Part shown: piece after piece, positions 9,521 to 21,200 of the stretch
Numbering within the stretch: the first letter of the stretch is position 1
Layout: the number at the start of each line of letters is the position of its first letter
Source of the DNA: Vibrio sp. JPW-9-11-11
Lineage (GTDB): Bacteria > Pseudomonadota > Gammaproteobacteria > Enterobacterales > Vibrionaceae
Reading direction: 5' to 3'
NCBI RefSeq assembly: GCF_013369335.1
Contig: NZ_SZQJ01000001.1
Location: forward strand, 122,673-186,672
DNA: 64,000 nucleotides
Made by a program: the position numbers and the translations under genes
Notes under the pieces: generated by a model
The model's input: only the letters and a program-made list of their open reading frames with translations
Told to the model about the DNA's origin: nothing
The model's database searches: none

Positions 9521-10864
9521 TTATTGAAGGCCTAGCTTTTTCTCTAGGTAATGAATGTTGGCACCACCGTGCTGGAAGTTCTCATCATTCATAATGCTTT
9601 CTTGTAGAGGCACATTGGTTTTGATGCCTTCTACGATCATCTCACCCAGTGCGTTCTTCATGCGAGCAATCGCTACATCGCGGTTTTCACCGAATGTGAT
9701 CAGTTTACCGATCATCGAATCGTAGTGAGGTGGCACAGTATAGCCGGTGTAGATGTGCGATTCCCAACGCACGCCCATACCGCCTGGAGAATGGAAACGC
9801 TCGATTTTACCTGGTGATGGTAGGAAGCGCTCTGGGTCTTCAGCGTTAATACGACACTCAATCGCATGGCCGCGAATCTTGATGTCATCTTGAGTAAATG
9901 ACAGAGGCTGGCCAGCCGCAACACGAAGCTGCTCCTTGATGAGGTCTACGCCGGTGACCATTTCAGTCACAGGGTGCTCTACCTGAATACGGGTGTTCAT
10001 CTCGATGAAGTAGAATTCGCCGTTTTCGTATAGGAACTCAAACGTACCTGCGCCGCGGTACCCGATCTCTAGACAAGCTCGGGTACAACGTTCACCGATG
10101 TATTTACGCATCTCTTCAGTGATGCCTGGTGCTGGCGCTTCCTCAACCACCTTTTGGTGGCGACGCTGCATTGAACAGTCACGCTCACCAAGATGGATCG
10201 CTCCGCCTTGACCGTCAGCAATCACTTGGACTTCAACGTGACGAGGGTTTTCTAGGAATTTCTCCATGTAAACCATATCGTTGTTGAATGCTGCTTTGGC
10301 TTCTGCGCGAGTCATGGCAATCGCTTCAACCAGTTCGCCTTCAGATCGAACGACACGCATACCACGACCGCCGCCGCCGCCAGAGGCTTTGATAATCACT
10401 GGGTAGCCAATACGTTTGGCGTGCGCTTTGTTCTTCGCATCATCATTATCGAGCGGACCATCTGAGCCAGGTACACAAGGGACGCCCGCTTTTTTCATCG
10501 CGGTGATCGCTGATACTTTGTCACCCATCATGCGGATAGTATCGGCTTTCGGGCCAACGAAGATGAAACCGCTGCGCTCTACTTGTTCTGCGAAGTCTGC
10601 GTTTTCTGATAGGAAACCGTAGCCAGGGTGAATCGCCACTGCGCCAGTTACTTCTGCAGCAGAGATGATGCGCGGAATGTTTAGGTAGCTATCGATACCG
10701 CGAGCAGGACCGATACAGATGGCTTCGTCTGCCAGTAGTACGTGCTTAAGGTCGCGATCGGCAGTAGAGTGAACCGCGACCGTTTTAATACCGAGTTCTT
10801 TACATGCGCGAAGAATTCGAAGCGCAATTTCGCCTCGGTTCGCGATGACTAATTTATCTAGCAT
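9521..10864 (-). CDS. accC: Acetyl-CoA carboxylase, biotin carboxylase subunit
   Basis: AccC, 447 residues, carboxylates the biotin on AccB with ATP and bicarbonate, the first half-reaction of fatty acid synthesis. The start [17 protein letters not shown] is canonical. The Gly-rich ATP loop [14 protein letters not shown] and the metal/active-site segment [14 protein letters not shown] are intact. It lies 15 bp after accB, as expected for the accBC operon, and is followed by a UUCG-type terminator. Confidence 0.98.
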   Translation of the reverse strand: MLDKLVIANRGEIALRILRACKELGIKTVAVHSTADRDLKHVLLADEAICIGPARGIDSYLNIPRIISAAEVTGAVAIHPGYGFLSENADFAEQVERSGFIFVGPKADTIRMMGDKVSAITAMKKAGVPCVPGSDGPLDNDDAKNKAHAKRIGYPVIIKASGGGGGRGMRVVRSEGELVEAIAMTRAEAKAAFNNDMVYMEKFLENPRHVEVQVIADGQGGAIHLGERDCSMQRRHQKVVEEAPAPGITEEMRKYIGERCTRACLEIGYRGAGTFEFLYENGEFYFIEMNTRIQVEHPVTEMVTGVDLIKEQLRVAAGQPLSFTQDDIKIRGHAIECRINAEDPERFLPSPGKIERFHSPGGMGVRWESHIYTGYTVPPHYDSMIGKLITFGENRDVAIARMKNALGEMIVEGIKTNVPLQESIMNDENFQHGGANIHYLEKKLGLQ

Positions 10865-10879
10865 AAGAGAGAGCCTCTA

Positions 10880-11341
10880 TTATTCGATAACAACAAGTGG
10901 TTGGTCGAATTCAACTGGTTGGCCGTCTTCAACTAGGATAGCAGTGACAACGCCAGACTTATCTGCTTCGATTTGGTTCATCATCTTCATTGCTTCAACG
11001 ATGCATAGAGTATCGCCAGCGCTCACAGATTGACCCACTTCAACAAACGCTTTCGAATCTGGGCTTGGAGAACGGTAGAAAGTACCGACCATTGGAGAAA
11101 GAACTTGATGACCCGCAGGTGCTGCTGGTGCCGCTGCTGCTTCAGAAGCAGGTGCTGCTGGTGCCGCGGCTGGCGCTGGAGCTGCAACTGGTGCAGGCGC
11201 TGCTGCGTAATGAACTGGCGCAGGTGCTGCTGTACCGTTACGGCTGATGCGTACCGACTCTTCACCTTCAGAGATTTCTAGCTCGGCAATGCCAGACTCT
11301 TCTACTAACTCGATAAGCTTCTTGATTTTACGGATATCCAT
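10880..11341 (-). CDS. accB: Biotin carboxyl carrier protein of acetyl-CoA carboxylase
   Basis: AccB, 153 residues from the family start [11 protein letters not shown] at 11341; an upstream in-frame Met at 11380 would add 13 unconserved residues. A mobile Ala-Pro-rich linker at about residues 36-78 joins the N-terminal helix to the biotinyl domain, whose biotin lysine is Lys119 in EAMKMM. The linker is encoded by GC-rich DNA containing a perfect 20-base direct repeat, at 11115-11134 and 11148-11167. It lies between aroQ (60 bp upstream) and accC (15 bp downstream). Confidence 0.97.
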   Translation of the reverse strand: MDIRKIKKLIELVEESGIAELEISEGEESVRISRNGTAAPAPVHYAAAPAPVAAPAPAAAPAAPASEAAAAPAAPAGHQVLSPMVGTFYRSPSPDSKAFVEVGQSVSAGDTLCIVEAMKMMNQIEADKSGVVTAILVEDGQPVEFDQPLVVIE

Positions 11342-11401
11342 TTTTTCTTTCTCTTTTATCTTGTGAATAAGACAGCTCAAATTGAGCTGCAGAGTGTTGA
11401 G

Positions 11402-11851
11402 TTACTCAGCCTGTAGCGATTTGATCGCGGCAGACAAAGCGAATTCGTAACCTTGTGCACCGAGACCGCAGATCACCCCTTGCGCCTTATCGGACAGGTA
11501 AGAGTGGTGACGAAACGGCTCTCGCGCATGCACATTGGATAAATGTACTTCGATAAATGGGATGGCAACACCAAGCAGAGCATCTCTGAGCGCGACACTG
11601 GTGTGAGTGAACGCGGCAGGATTGATGATGATAAAATCCGCTTGGTTGTAAGCGGCATGAATCGCTTCGATCAACTCATACTCACGGTTAGATTGGAGGT
11701 GGTCGAGTTCGACTCCTGCGGCGTGAGCTTGCTTGGTTAAAGTGGCGATAATCTGTGGTAGGGTTGAAGAACCGTAATGAGCGGGTTCACGTAGACCTAA
11801 CAGGTTTAGATTTGGACCATTTAAGACAAGAATGCGTGATTTTGCTGTCAT
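11402..11851 (-). CDS. aroQ: 3-dehydroquinate dehydratase, type II
   Basis: This 149-residue type II dehydroquinase removes water from 3-dehydroquinate in the shikimate pathway and works as a dodecamer. Signature parts are [19 protein letters not shown] with the catalytic Tyr26, the [18 protein letters not shown] segment, and [17 protein letters not shown] with the catalytic His. It is the first gene of the aroQ-accB-accC operon, a common arrangement in gammaproteobacteria. A good AGGA ribosome site precedes the ATG. The later shikimate genes aroK and aroB lie about 29 kb away. Confidence 0.97.
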   Translation of the reverse strand: MTAKSRILVLNGPNLNLLGLREPAHYGSSTLPQIIATLTKQAHAAGVELDHLQSNREYELIEAIHAAYNQADFIIINPAAFTHTSVALRDALLGVAIPFIEVHLSNVHAREPFRHHSYLSDKAQGVICGLGAQGYEFALSAAIKSLQAE

Positions 11852-12090
11852 TATGCTGCCATCTTCCTACTTCATGATATGAACTAGAATATTCCCATAT
11901 AATCTCGGATTCAGCATGCTAATTTTTAAGAAATAGCAGCGGATCTTTGAAATAGACCAAGATTATAGCTAATTCAGCGCAAATCGCAGCAATTTACTGG
12001 TCTAATCTCCCTGTTTGAAACGGTAAATTTGTAATCAAGGTAACATTTCTGTGCCACTCCAGTGGCTGGTCTGTGGTTCATGGGGCTCAA

Positions 12091-12121
12091 AAACAGCAAA
12101 CCGCCACAGAGTGACGGTTTG
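12091..12121 (-). terminator. Terminator of acs
   Basis: CAAACCG at 12097-12103 pairs with CGGTTTG at 12115-12121 around an 11-base loop that can pair further. On the minus strand the hairpin is followed by a run of five T after three bases. Confidence 0.75.
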
Positions 12122-12146
12122 AAAAATCTCAGACGATTAAAGAGGA

Positions 12147-14096
12147 TTAAGCGAGTTCGGCTTTCTCGGCAATCAACTTATCCACCACGCTTGGATCCGC
12201 CAGCGTTGAGGTATCGCCTAAGTTGCTCGTATCGCCAGTGGCAATTTTACGTAGGATACGACGCATGATCTTACCTGAACGTGTCTTAGGTAGTGAGTCT
12301 GTCCAGTGCAACACATCGGGCGTGGCGATAGGACCAATCTCTTTTCGTACCCAATTTTTGACTTCTTTGTGCAGTTCTGCGCTTGGGAACTCGCCATCGT
12401 TGAGTGTGATGTAAGCGTAAATGGCTTGGCCTTTGATATCGTGCGGAATGCCGACAATTGCTGCCTCGGCAATTTTGTCGTGAGCGACCAGAGCAGATTC
12501 AATTTCTGCGGTACCCATACGGTGACCGGAAACGTTGAGTACGTCATCGACACGACCGGTGATCCAGTAGTAGCCGTCTTCGTCGCGGCGAGCTCCGTCA
12601 CTAGTAAAGTACATGCCTTTAAAGGTTGAGAAGTAGGTTTGCTCAAAGCGGTCATGGTCGCCGTAAACGGTGCGCATCTGACCCGGCCATGAATCGAGAA
12701 TCACTAGGTTTCCGTCCGTTGCCCCTTCAATGATATTACCCATGTTATCCACTAGCGCAGGCTGAACACCGAAGAATGGACGCGTTGCCGAACCCGGTTT
12801 GAGATCGGTTGCCCCAGGCAGTGGTGCGATAAGTATGCCGCCAGTTTCGGTTTGCCACCAAGTATCGACGATTGGTGAGTTTTCGTTACCGATGGTTTTG
12901 TAGTACCACTCCCACGCCTCTGGGTTAATCGGTTCACCAACGGAGCCCATGATGCGCAAGCTGCTACGTGAGGTACCTTCAACCGCTTCATTGCCTTTCG
13001 CCATCAGAGCGCGAATCGCTGTTGGCGCGGTGTAGAGGATATTCACTTGATGCTTATCGACCACTTGGCTCATGCGGTTGGTGCTTGGGTAGTTTGGTAC
13101 ACCTTCGAATAGAATCGTTTTCGCGCCATTGGCAAGTGGACCATAGATTAAGTAAGTGTGACCCGTGATCCAACCCACATCGGCGGTACACCAAAAGGTT
13201 TCACCGGGTTGGTAATCGAACACGTATTTGAACGTCATTGCCGCGTAGACGAGGTAGCCGCCAGTAGTATGTAGAACGCCTTTTGGCTTACCGGTTGAGC
13301 CCGATGTATAAAGAATGAATAGCGGATCTTCCGCTTTCATCTCTTCTGGCGGGCAGTCAGACGACACATTGGCAGTTGCCTCGTGCCACCAAACATCACG
13401 ATGGTCGTGCCATTCAATGTCACCACCAGTACGTTTCATCACAATTACTTTTTCGATGGTTTTCACTTCTGGGTTAGTCAGTGCTTCATCGACGTTTTTC
13501 TTCAATGGGACTGCGCGACCGCCGCGTACGCCTTCGTCAGCGGTAATCACCACTTTGGCATCCGAGTCAATGATGCGCCCTGATAGGGCCTCTGGAGAGA
13601 AACCACCAAATACGACAGTGTGTACCGCACCAATACGCGTACAGGCAAGCATTGCCACCGCTGCTTCGGTCACCATTGGCATATATAAGCAGACCACGTC
13701 GCCTTTGCGTACGCCTTGCTCTTTTAGTGCGTTAGAGAACTCACACACTTCTTTGTGCAGCTCTTTGAAGGTCAGTGTGTTGTCGTCGTTAGGGTCGTCA
13801 CCTTCCCAGATAATGGCGACGTCATCACCACGTTCAGCAAGGTGACGGTCAATACAGTTGGCAGAAACATTGAGTGTGCCGTCTTCGAACCAGCGAATAT
13901 CGACGTGACCAGTATCAAACGAAGTATTTTTGACTTTGGTGAATGGTTTAATCCAATCAACAATTTTGCCGTGCTCGCTCCAGAATCCAACCGGATCGGT
14001 CACAGACTGTTGATACATGGCTTGGTAAGTATCGTTATCCGCGTGTGTGGTTTTTTTGATGTTCTCTTTTACCGGATAGATATGGGCTTCACTCAT
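12147..14096 (-). CDS. acs: Acetyl-CoA synthetase
   Basis: Acs, 649 residues, activates acetate to acetyl-CoA through acetyl-AMP. It carries the AMP-forming signature [19 protein letters not shown], the WWQTETGG substrate motif and the C-terminal catalytic Lys609 in [11 protein letters not shown], the residue whose acetylation silences Acs in other bacteria. The ribosome site AAGGAG lies just upstream. The 211-bp gap before the gene should hold its promoter; no CRP site was evident. In Vibrio cholerae acs expression is driven by the CrbS/CrbR system. A CrbS homologue lies 4 kb away here, but a CrbR gene is not in the window. Confidence 0.98.
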   Translation of the reverse strand: MSEAHIYPVKENIKKTTHADNDTYQAMYQQSVTDPVGFWSEHGKIVDWIKPFTKVKNTSFDTGHVDIRWFEDGTLNVSANCIDRHLAERGDDVAIIWEGDDPNDDNTLTFKELHKEVCEFSNALKEQGVRKGDVVCLYMPMVTEAAVAMLACTRIGAVHTVVFGGFSPEALSGRIIDSDAKVVITADEGVRGGRAVPLKKNVDEALTNPEVKTIEKVIVMKRTGGDIEWHDHRDVWWHEATANVSSDCPPEEMKAEDPLFILYTSGSTGKPKGVLHTTGGYLVYAAMTFKYVFDYQPGETFWCTADVGWITGHTYLIYGPLANGAKTILFEGVPNYPSTNRMSQVVDKHQVNILYTAPTAIRALMAKGNEAVEGTSRSSLRIMGSVGEPINPEAWEWYYKTIGNENSPIVDTWWQTETGGILIAPLPGATDLKPGSATRPFFGVQPALVDNMGNIIEGATDGNLVILDSWPGQMRTVYGDHDRFEQTYFSTFKGMYFTSDGARRDEDGYYWITGRVDDVLNVSGHRMGTAEIESALVAHDKIAEAAIVGIPHDIKGQAIYAYITLNDGEFPSAELHKEVKNWVRKEIGPIATPDVLHWTDSLPKTRSGKIMRRILRKIATGDTSNLGDTSTLADPSVVDKLIAEKAELA

Positions 14097-14307
14097 TGCT
14101 TATCTCCTTGTGCTTAATTCTGATTGAATTGAGCAAGTGTCCGTTTAAAACGATCTGACCGCTTGGTCATAACGTCGCAAAATCCTGATACCTATAACTT
14201 TCCAGTACAGGCGTGAATTCGACAATTAGACTTTAGGATGAGAGCGAATAATCTGCTTAATAATTAATGATCTATGTTTGAAATTGAGAGTTATGTCTAA
14301 GGAATGT

Positions 14308-14940
14308 TCAGCGCGTGTAGGGCAGATTGAGACTAGGGAGATCACCTTTTGTAAGGCGAACAAAGACTAATGCTGCAGCGATTGCGTCTTGCAATGCGTC
14401 ATGTTTGTCTTGCAGGGGTAGGTCAAGGTGGCGACAAATCGCATCCAGACTGAGGTCGAAATAGGCGTTTGGCAGATGTTGTTCTAGTTTGTCATGATAG
14501 ATTTGGCTGACCTCAATAAGAGGGTTAGGGAGCGGGAAGCCTAGTTGTTTGCGGCAGGCAAGATCGAGGATCTTTTTGTCATAACGGATATGGTAACCAA
14601 CCAGCGGGCGGTTACCGATAAACTCAAGCAGTTGAATCAGGGCTTGCTTTTCATCGATGCCGTCGGCCAAGTCTTGATGGCGTATTTTGTGGATTTTTAT
14701 TGAGCCAGAGTCAAGTGATTGTGGCGCACGCAGGCGCACTTCAAACGGGGTGCTGGTCAAGATGCGATTGTCGATGATCTTGGTCGCTGCGATGGTGACT
14801 AATTCTGCACGGTTTGGATCTAAGCTGGTGGTTTCACAGTCGAGCGACACGTATTCGCCCTTTGTTACTGAAGCGAATAGCGGCTGATAAGGCGACCCTT
14901 TTAGTTTGTAAAACCAATATCGGCGTGAAATCCAGTTCAT
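14308..14940 (-). CDS. DnaQ-like 3'-5' exonuclease (DEDDh family)
   Basis: The 210-residue protein resembles the epsilon proofreading subunit family but is not DnaQ itself. The DEDDh motifs are present: SLDCETTSL with Asp34 and Glu36 (Exo I), GYHIRYDKKIL (Exo II) and KHDALQDA with its His and final Asp (Exo III). ATG 14940, with GAGGA six bases upstream, is preferred over the GTG one codon earlier. It starts 9 bp after the end of the DUF294 gene on the same strand, so the two are probably co-transcribed. Substrate and physiological role are unknown. Confidence 0.9.
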   Translation of the reverse strand: MNWISRRYWFYKLKGSPYQPLFASVTKGEYVSLDCETTSLDPNRAELVTIAATKIIDNRILTSTPFEVRLRAPQSLDSGSIKIHKIRHQDLADGIDEKQALIQLLEFIGNRPLVGYHIRYDKKILDLACRKQLGFPLPNPLIEVSQIYHDKLEQHLPNAYFDLSLDAICRHLDLPLQDKHDALQDAIAAALVFVRLTKGDLPSLNLPYTR

Positions 14941-14949
14941 CACACGTCC

Positions 14950-16776
14950 TCAATCGCGTATTTGATAATGATAGCCCAAGAACTGCTTAAACTTTTTCAC
15001 CACGTGTAGGCCATGGCGTAGCAAGTCGCGCTCGGTGCGATCGATCTGTTTGATGTCTATACGGTTATGGCTGTGTTGATGGGTCAACTGCTGATTGAGC
15101 CTGAGTTTAAACAGTAACTTGAGCGCCTCGCTGAGGTTATCCGCTGTATCGGGTTCGAGAATTTTTTTGCGCCTCAGCGCCTCAATGCGCTCGAAGGTGT
15201 TTTTTTCCGCGATACCGTACTCTAGAGACAGAGTTCGAATACCATGCACGATCGGAAAAATACCGCCGCTCTTGACGTCTAAGCCGTCTTTCTCACGTTT
15301 GACGTTGCCAAACAAAGTGAGAGGAAGCGAAAACAGTAACGCCGGACGAGCGAAGCCTTGCAGTGCCAACATGTTGTTCAACATAGTGGTTTTCAGGTGT
15401 TCAGTGACGGGTTCAAGCAGCGATTTATTGCCTGCCACCGCGTGCGCGTCGGTGAAAATCGCTAAATCCATCACCTGTTCGGACGAGGTCGCTTTTGACC
15501 ATTGAGTGAGGGTTTTCTTCCACTCGCTTTGGCTTTTGACCCATTTCGGATTATTAACCATCACATTGCCTGGGCAGAGCGGATAACCGAGCTGCTGCAG
15601 AGTATGGGTCAGCTTGTCCATTACGGCTGCACATTGATGCCATTCAAAGCCATCTTTGACGATAAGGGCATTGTCTTGGTCAGTTTTGAGTATTTGTTCC
15701 CCGCGCCCTTCAGAGCCTAAAACGATCAAGCAACAGTGATCGTGAAGGGCAGGAGGAACAATCAGTTCAAACGCTTTTTCGATGATCTGCTCGTTGACCG
15801 CCGAGATGAGCTCCATGATAAATCGGGTGCGAATGCCGTTGTTGAGTAGGCTTTCGACTAGTTGACGTTGACGGTTTGAGGCGAGCGCGAGTTCTTCGAT
15901 GCTGCTTGAACGCGCGATGCTGAGTGTTAACACGTGTGAGTGAGTGGAGAAGGCGCTCAATATTTGGGTCATGTCGAGCATACCGACCGCTTCTTTGCCG
16001 TCTGAGACCATCACGCGTTTCATCCGGTTGCGGGTCATTTTGATCATGGCATTAAACAGAAACTCCCCGTCTTCGACATGCACCACAGGAAAGGTAGCAA
16101 TTTTACCTACCGGGGTCTCGAGCGGGTGGCCGTCGAGCATCACCGCATGGAGCATATTGGTGCGGGTAATGATGCCGTAGGGCAGTGCGTGCAGATCCTC
16201 GATAAGGCGGATGTCGTTATCGCTGAGCCTCACTAAGGCGGAGTCTATGCCGTTCTCTTTTAACGTGCGTGTCACTTCGTTAAGAGGCTGCTCTGGAGAT
16301 AAGATCATCGGTGGATGATAGATGGCTTTGTCGACTTTAGTGAGGATGAACTCTGCTAAGTTTTGCTGCTGCTGCGCCGCCTCTATCAGCTCTTGGCGCT
16401 TGGCGAGATTGTTATCAAAGTAGGCGGCAAATTGACCATTTTGATTGTATAGCTCAAGGAATACGGCTTTAGGCAGTAAATAGGAGAGAGTGTCTTCCAG
16501 GGCGATATAGCGATGCTTGACTGTATCATCAAACAATGAGCGTACATCAAACAGGTCATCGTTGGCGTAGTGGGCGAAGATCTCTTTGTTGTCGTCAGAG
16601 CGCTCTTCGACTGCGCCTTTGATCAATATATGTAGGTGTTGACTCGCACTACCGGGTTTGAGCAGGGTTTCATTGGTACGAAAGTAGGCAACGTCTAACG
16701 AACCGCGCAACTTATCTTGTTGTTGGGGATCTAGGCGGTCGAAAGGCGGGGAGTGCATGTTAAATTTTTCTGGCAT
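14950..16776 (-). CDS. cNMP-binding / CBS / DUF294 putative nucleotidyltransferase
   Basis: The 608-residue protein has four parts: a cyclic-nucleotide-binding-like domain (about 10-115), two CBS domains (about 155-270), a DUF294 nucleotidyltransferase-like domain with GSEGRGEQ at 354-361 followed by TDQDNALI, and a helical DUF294 C-terminal domain. The layout suggests a ligand-gated regulator that may transfer a nucleotide to a partner; no target is established. The longer open frame starts at 16896, but the first 40 residues look untranslated, while ATG 16776 has an AGGTT site before it. It pairs with the exonuclease gene downstream. Confidence 0.9.
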   Translation of the reverse strand: MPEKFNMHSPPFDRLDPQQQDKLRGSLDVAYFRTNETLLKPGSASQHLHILIKGAVEERSDDNKEIFAHYANDDLFDVRSLFDDTVKHRYIALEDTLSYLLPKAVFLELYNQNGQFAAYFDNNLAKRQELIEAAQQQQNLAEFILTKVDKAIYHPPMILSPEQPLNEVTRTLKENGIDSALVRLSDNDIRLIEDLHALPYGIITRTNMLHAVMLDGHPLETPVGKIATFPVVHVEDGEFLFNAMIKMTRNRMKRVMVSDGKEAVGMLDMTQILSAFSTHSHVLTLSIARSSSIEELALASNRQRQLVESLLNNGIRTRFIMELISAVNEQIIEKAFELIVPPALHDHCCLIVLGSEGRGEQILKTDQDNALIVKDGFEWHQCAAVMDKLTHTLQQLGYPLCPGNVMVNNPKWVKSQSEWKKTLTQWSKATSSEQVMDLAIFTDAHAVAGNKSLLEPVTEHLKTTMLNNMLALQGFARPALLFSLPLTLFGNVKREKDGLDVKSGGIFPIVHGIRTLSLEYGIAEKNTFERIEALRRKKILEPDTADNLSEALKLLFKLRLNQQLTHQHSHNRIDIKQIDRTERDLLRHGLHVVKKFKQFLGYHYQIRD

Positions 16777-16980
16777 GGTGAACCTACAATGCGAACTCAG
16801 TATCGGTTTATTTTTGCTCGATATTGCGCATCGCGCCAGACGACTTTGGTCGAACGCAGCGACTGAAGTGAGAATAAGGAAACACTCTTGTGCCAATTGT
16901 TCCCTTTTTAATTAACAATAAGCAAACGATAATACTCCCGCTCTAGGGTTAACTGCCCCTAATAACTTCAAGAGGTCACC

Positions 16981-18165
16981 ATGCTCACCCCTTCTCCTTA
17001 CGGCTGGATTTCCCAGTATTTTGTCGGTTTCTTTTTTGCCTATGGTGTTTATTTGCCGTTTTGGGCCTTGTGGTTCGAGGAGCAAGGAGTCTCGCCAACC
17101 GATATTGGCTTGCTGGTGGGGATTGGTTTTGCCACGCGTTGTCTTGCCAACATGGTGCTGACACCACGTATTCATAAAGTCGAACACCTGATGCCTGCAC
17201 TGCGCTGGCTCAGTTTGGCCGCTATTCTGTTCATCGGTTTTCACTTTTTTACTGGAGGCAACTTTTGGCTGATGGCGCTGGCGACGGTATTGTTCAACCT
17301 TTGTTGCGGGCCAGCGGTGCCGCTGTCTGATGCGATGGCCAACTATTACGCTCGGTTAAAAATGCTCGATTATGGACGCACCCGATTGTGGGGCTCGATC
17401 GCTTTTATTGCTGGCTCTACCGTGGTGGGCTTTCTCGTCGCTCAGTTTGGCAGTGACATGATCTTGTACACGGCGCTGGCGGGCGTGATTGCCGCGTGGG
17501 TGTTCTCTTTGCGCAGTACTCAACCTATGCCTATCACCACCAGTGAAGAGAACATGCAGCGACCTAAACTGAGCGAGCTGCTCGCAGAAGGGCCCGTTAT
17601 TAAGTTTCTTATTCTCGTCGCTTTGATTCAGGGCAGTCATGCCGCCTATTACAGCTTTAGTTCTATCTATTGGAAAGAGGCGGGTTACTCGGAAGATATT
17701 ATCGGCTACCTGTGGAGCTTAGGTGTGGTGGCGGAAGTGGCGGTGTTTGCACTCAGTAAACGCTTGTTCTCTGGCTGGACTCTGCGCGCCCTGTTTCTGG
17801 TCGCCTCGGTTGGGGTGATTGTTCGCTGGGGCATGACGGCTTCCACTACCGTGTTACTCGCTTTGGTTTTGATTCAACTATTGCACGGTGTGACTTTTGC
17901 CATGGCCCACATTGCGGCGATTCAGTACATCCAACATTCTGAGCAACGTAAGATGGTGGCGCTGCAAGCGTTGTACAATGCGATTCCGCTTGGGGCTTTT
18001 ATCGCCTTGATGACCACGTTGAGTGGTTGGGGCTACGAGCACTGGGGCGCCAATGTATTTTGGGCGATGGCGGCGATGGGAGTATTGGCGCTAATGATTC
18101 GTGTCGAGCCGCAATCTCAGCGCATCGACGATGGCATCAAAGCCGAGCCCAATGCACAGAATTAA
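16981..18165 (+). CDS. MFS transporter of the 3-phenylpropionate (HcaT-like) family
   Basis: The 394-residue membrane protein has about 12 hydrophobic segments. It is closely similar throughout to HcaT of Escherichia coli: the N-terminal YFVGFFFAYGVYLPFWALW, the DYGRTRLWGSIAF segment and SHAAYYSFSSIYWKEAGYS are typical of this subfamily. HcaT was proposed to import 3-phenylpropionate; no aromatic catabolic genes are nearby, so the substrate here is open. An AGAGG ribosome site precedes the ATG and a strong terminator follows, suggesting a single-gene unit between the divergent DUF294 gene and crbS. Confidence 0.87.
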   Translation: MLTPSPYGWISQYFVGFFFAYGVYLPFWALWFEEQGVSPTDIGLLVGIGFATRCLANMVLTPRIHKVEHLMPALRWLSLAAILFIGFHFFTGGNFWLMALATVLFNLCCGPAVPLSDAMANYYARLKMLDYGRTRLWGSIAFIAGSTVVGFLVAQFGSDMILYTALAGVIAAWVFSLRSTQPMPITTSEENMQRPKLSELLAEGPVIKFLILVALIQGSHAAYYSFSSIYWKEAGYSEDIIGYLWSLGVVAEVAVFALSKRLFSGWTLRALFLVASVGVIVRWGMTASTTVLLALVLIQLLHGVTFAMAHIAAIQYIQHSEQRKMVALQALYNAIPLGAFIALMTTLSGWGYEHWGANVFWAMAAMGVLALMIRVEPQSQRIDDGIKAEPNAQN

Positions 18166-18204
18166 ACCTATCTGATTGAGTTAGCTGGTTATCCTTAGTT
18201 AAAT

Positions 18205-18233
18205 AAAAGCTCTCCGCATGGGAGAGCTTTTTT
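18205..18233 (+). terminator. Terminator of the HcaT-like transporter gene
   Basis: A 10-bp stem (AAAGCTCTCC with its complement around GCAT) is followed by a seven-base T tract. Confidence 0.93.
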
Positions 18234-18259
18234 GTGTCATCAAAAGATAAGGATATCTG

Positions 18260-21200
18260 ATGCAGGGTTGGCTCGTGATCACCGTATCACTGTTGTATCT
18301 CGGTTTACTGTTTGTCATCGCTTGGTATGGCGATAAGCGTCACTCTTGGCTCGCGAAATGGCGGCCATGGGTCTATAGCTTGTCGATCGCGGTCTATTGT
18401 ACCTCGTGGACATTTTACGGCACGGTAGGGCAGGCAAGTAGCAACCCTTGGTCGTTTTTACCTATCTACATTGCACCGATTCTGGTGTTTACCCTCGGCT
18501 GGCGCATCCTAGCTCGGTTGATCCTCACCGCTAAGCGTGAGCACATTACGTCAATCGCCGATTTTATTGCTGCGCGCTATGGTAAGTCTCAAGGACTTGC
18601 GGTAGTGGTCACGCTGATCGCGGTCGCAGGCATCTTACCTTATATCGCTCTGCAGCTAAGAGGCATTACCATGGGGCTGGAGATCATTGCTCCAGAACTT
18701 TCGGTTCAATTTGAAGGCTCAGGCTTTGATGTGTCATGGTTTGTCGTGCTGGCGCTGGCGATGTTTACCATGCTGTTTGGTACGCGGCACATCGACAATA
18801 CCGAGCACCACCGCGGCATGATGATGGCCATCGCCTTTGAGTCGATTATCAAACTGGTGGCCTTTTTGGCCGTGGGCCTGTTTATTCTTTTTCTGGCGCT
18901 CAAACGTACCGATGTAGAGTTGTTTGAAGTGGCACAGCAAACCTACCAGTCGCCCAACTTTCCCACCTTGTTGATCCATACGGTGTTAACCATGCTGGCG
19001 ATTCTCTGCCTACCCCGTCAGTTCCATACCATGGTGGTAGAGAATGAGCGCGCACAAGACCTGCATACCGCGCGCTGGTTGTTTCCTGTCTATCTAATTC
19101 TGATGGGGCTGTTTGTGTTGCCGATTGCTTGGGTCGGCCAAGCGTTACTGACCGATGCCAGCCCTGATACTTACGTGATTAGCTTGCCGATGGCGGTCGG
19201 GGCGCAAGATGTCGCGTTGCTGGCCTTTTTAGGCGGCACCTCTGCGGCGAGTGGCATGGTGATCGTGTCGACCATCGCATTGGCAATCATGGTCTCCAAT
19301 GATCTGGTGATGCCACTTTTGCTGCGTCGTATGCGTCTCTCGCAGCGCACTCATCGTCATTTCTCTGGCTTGTTGTTGGTGATCCGCCGTGGGTTGATTT
19401 TATTGTTACTACTTGGCGCGTGGGGTTTTTATCAAGCGTTAGGAAGTATTCACTCACTTTCTGCCATCGGTTTTCTCTCCTTTGCGGCCATCACCCAATT
19501 TGCCCCAGCGCTGATCGGCGGTATGTATTGGCGCCAAGGCAATCGTAAAGGGGTGTACGTCGGGCTCGCGGTCGGCTTTACCTTGTGGCTGGTTACCTTA
19601 ATGAGCCAAACCGACATGCTGGCAGGCAGTGCTGAGAATAACTTTTTACTCTGGATGATCACACCGCCGGCGTGGCTCCAAGCGCTGGATGTGACCAATT
19701 CTGACTGGGGTATCGTACTCAGCGTGACACTCAATACCTTGTGTTACCTACTAGTGTCGAGCATGACGCGCGCTAGCTTGAGTGAGCGCTTGCAGTCTGC
19801 TTCCTTTGTTGGTACACCGCTGCCAGAAAGCGAAAACATGAGCTTATACCAAAGTCGAGTCACGGTCGGCGAGCTGGAAATGTTGGCCTCACGTTTTGTT
19901 GGTCGCCAGCGGGTGCGTAGTGCTTTTCGCCAGTACTGGCAACAGCAGCGCGAAACGTTGATGCCCAATCAGCAAGCCCCATCGACGCTGATTCGTCATA
20001 CGGAGAGGGTGTTGGCGGGTGTGTTTGGTGCGTCTTCTGCGAAGTTAGTCCTTACTTCGGCGCTGCAAGGCAGAAACATGCAGCTCGAAGAGGTCGCGAC
20101 GATTGTCGATGAAGCTTCCGAGCTGTATGACTTTAGTCGCGGTCTATTGCAAGGGGCGATTGAACATATCGGTCAGGGCATTGCGGTGGTGGATAAGCAA
20201 CTGCGTTTGGTGGCTTGGAATCAGCGCTACCTTGAGTTGTTTACTTTTCCGGCGGGCTTGATTCAAGTCGGTAGGCCCATTGCCGATGTGATTCGTCACA
20301 ATGCCGAGTGCGGCTTGTGTGGCCCTGGCGATCCTGAAGAGCATGTGCGTCGCCGGGTATATCACTTAGAACAAGGCACTCGGCATACCTCGTCTCGGGT
20401 TCGCCCAGATGGACGAGTGATTGAAGTGCAGGGCAACCCGATGCCGGGGGGCGGCTTTGTGATGAGTTTTACCGATATTACCGTGTTCCGTGATGCTGAG
20501 CAGGCGCTTAAAGATGCCAATGAAACCCTTGAAGAGCGAGTAAAAGAGCGCACTCAAGAGCTCGAGCAGTTAAACAAAAAGTTGGTATCGGCCACTCAGC
20601 GCTCTGAACAGGAATCCCAGTCTAAATCGCGCTTTTTAGCCGCGGTCAGTCATGATTTAATGCAGCCGCTCAATGCGGCGCGTCTATTTGCGTCATCTCT
20701 ATCTGAAGTGGCGCGCGAGCCGGAAACTAGGCAACTTTCTCAGCATATTGAGAGTGCCTTGGGGGCGGCGGAAGATTTGATTGGCGATTTGCTCGATATC
20801 TCGCGCCTTGAATCGGGCAAGCTCGATGTACATGTGCACGGCTTTGCCATCAATGATGTATTGGCCAACCTTAATGCCGAGTTTAGCGCCTTGGCCAAGC
20901 AGCAAGGCATTGAGTTCTCGATGATCCCAAGTCAGTTGATTGTTGAATCTGACCCTAAGTTGCTGCGCCGAGTGGTGCAAAACTTCCTCACCAATGCGTT
21001 TCGTTACAACCCTAAGGGTAAAGTGGTGCTTGGCGTGCGGCGGGTCAGCGGTCAAGCGCGGATCGATGTGTGGGACAATGGGATGGGGATCGATGAAGAC
21101 AAGCAGCAAGAGATCTTTGAAGAATTTAACCGCGGCAGTCAGGTGCGTTCAGATCAAGGCTTGGGGTTAGGGCTGGCGATTTCAAAAGGGATTGCTCATG

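Noticed and set aside
13315..13845. A 176-codon plus-strand open frame
   Set aside because: It lies wholly opposite acs, has no ribosome site and a composition that mirrors the coding strand; a shadow frame.
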